From Granulicatella elegans (GTDB lineage: Bacteria; Bacillota; Bacilli; Lactobacillales; Aerococcaceae), in the NCBI RefSeq assembly GCF_020735385.1, contig NZ_CP085953.1, positions 1,550,001 through 1,614,000 of the forward strand: 64,000 nucleotides of DNA, given 5' to 3'. Every line of letters starts with the position of its first letter. The first letter of the stretch is position 1. The notes beneath the pieces were generated by a model that saw only the letters and a list, made by a program, of their open reading frames with translations, was not told where the DNA came from and made no database searches. Positions 63,019-64,000 of the stretch are shown in pieces. The position numbers and the translations under genes were made by a program.

Positions 63019-64000
63019 TTATAAATCCAATGCAGCTTCATCTAAAAGAAAGTCCTCTACACCAATATATAAAATACCATCATCATCATATCTTGGCACA
63101 ATATTATTTCTAACTATAACAACCTTCTTAAAGGAATCTCTGGTTCTCCTCAAAGATTCTGTTTCTTGTATTCGCTTTTCTTCTGTATCAACATTAAGTG
63201 CCGATTGAATATAATATCTGTTACTTCCCCTATTTATAACAAAGTCGACTTCTAAGTTCTTTTTGACAGTTTTTTTACTCTTATCTTTATAGTTGTATTC
63301 CACAACACCAACATCTACATTTAATCCCCTCATTCGAAGTTCATTATATATTACATTCTCCATGATATGTGATTGCTCATTCTGCCTGAAATTCAACCTT
63401 GCATTTCTAAGTCCAATATCTGAAAAATAGTATTTGTACGGAGATGATATATATTTTCTCCCTTTCACATCATATCTTCTGGCTTTCTCAATTAAAAAAG
63501 CATCTATAAAATAATTTAGGTAAGTGCTTACTGTAAACTGAGATATCTTTATATTTTTTTCTGACATAAAAGTATTAGCTAATTTTGTTGGATTAGACAA
63601 AGAGCCAATAGATGAAGATATAATATCTAGCAAATCATCCAATATAGATGTGTCTTTTAAGATTTTATTACGCTCTATTACATCTTTAATATAGGTACTT
63701 GTAAAAATATTCTTCAAATACTCACTCTTTTTTTCATGATTACTAAACTGTACAGACATTGGCATTCCGCCATATAGACAATACTCGTCAAAAGCCTTTC
63801 TTTTATCCCCTTCATAACATGAATAAAACTCTGCAAATGAAAATGGGTATACCCTTATTTCATCACCACGATCTCGAAAATGCGTCAATACATCTGATGA
63901 AAGCATTTTGGAATTACTCCCTGTAATATACACATCAACATTTGGTATTTTCATTAATCCTAGTACCAAATCGACAAATGTAATTTTTGAACAACTTCCT
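63019..64000 (-). CDS. AAA-family ATPase with DUF4143 domain, partial
   Basis: The frame is open from the right window edge, so the N-terminus with its Walker A lies outside. Visible is the sensor-like segment VDVYITGSNSKMLSSDVLTHFRDRGDEI, the block YPFSFAEFYSCYEGDKRKAFDEYCLYGGMP and a C-terminal DUF4143 nuclease-like domain (KTVKKNLEVDFVINRG, SALNVDTEEKRIQETESLRR). Such proteins are widespread, have no firm function, and often accompany mobile loci. The end VEDFLLDEAALDL is normal. Confidence 0.85.
   Translation of the reverse strand, partial: GSCSKITFVDLVLGLMKIPNVDVYITGSNSKMLSSDVLTHFRDRGDEIRVYPFSFAEFYSCYEGDKRKAFDEYCLYGGMPMSVQFSNHEKKSEYLKNIFTSTYIKDVIERNKILKDTSILDDLLDIISSSIGSLSNPTKLANTFMSEKNIKISQFTVSTYLNYFIDAFLIEKARRYDVKGRKYISSPYKYYFSDIGLRNARLNFRQNEQSHIMENVIYNELRMRGLNVDVGVVEYNYKDKSKKTVKKNLEVDFVINRGSNRYYIQSALNVDTEEKRIQETESLRRTRDSFKKVVIVRNNIVPRYDDDGILYIGVEDFLLDEAALDL

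Overview
The window is low-GC Gram-positive DNA with a Lactobacillales gene complement: a ula ascorbate PTS operon, an HrcA/CIRCE dnaK operon, the rimP-nusA-ylxR-ylxQ-infB-rbfA operon, a sortase substrate and LAB-type PlsC. Gene order and protein character suggest a Carnobacteriaceae-like organism (Granulicatella or a close relative). That is an inference from general resemblance, not from a search.

Layout. 1-2500: end of an L-ascorbate utilisation operon (ulaD-ulaG-ulaC, minus strand) behind cre-like sites. 2500-7130: plsC, a RelB/YafQ-type toxin-antitoxin pair with a clear promoter/operator, UPF0154, an S66 peptidase, a prolyl-tRNA deacylase and a ferrochelatase with an unusual tail. 7131-13010: a mobile-DNA scrapyard with an ISL3-family IS, an LPXTG coiled-coil surface protein, and broken pieces of a relaxase, a phage tape-measure protein, an ATC-hydrolase-type protein and an IS30 transposase. 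13100-51830: mostly core chromosome, with an SdpR/SdpI pair, a Fic protein with a damaged active-site motif, lepA, mgtE, hrcA-grpE-dnaK-dnaJ, efp, purB, ribF, truB, degV, the infB operon, trmH, a DEAD-box helicase, an amino-acid ABC permease and binding protein without an ATPase, uvrC, a glycolipid-type glycosyltransferase, dacA, guaC and ftsY. 51830-64000: an accessory region on the minus strand with an ICMT-like methyltransferase, SAP-like and KilA-N proteins, a nitrilase, hsdM and GNAT fragments, an M20 peptidase, and an array of small immunity-like genes (SUKH, DUF1877 and unknowns), several broken, ending in a DUF4143 ATPase cut by the window edge.

The most unusual feature is a family of about ten intergenic elements at the 3' ends of transcription units (3171, 15192, 18661, 23685, 29191, 30537, 30712, 36189, 47039, 49890). 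Each has a conserved core (GCAATGAGAC - short hairpin - GGCTRCTKGCGTCCT) inside an outer inverted repeat whose sequence differs from copy to copy but stays self-complementary and often ends in a T-run. Long copies also carry a conserved hairpin (TTGAGACC/GGCTCAA) and a variable hairpin. They look like terminators carrying a modular structured insert. One copy forms the C-terminus of a 41-codon ORF and another overlaps the rbfA stop codon.

A second pattern lies in the accessory region: a 12-bp leader (AAATTTGAATTT, minus strand) precedes the start of four otherwise unrelated small genes, as would be expected if immunity cassettes are exchanged by recombination at shared leaders. No tRNA, rRNA or CRISPR array was found.
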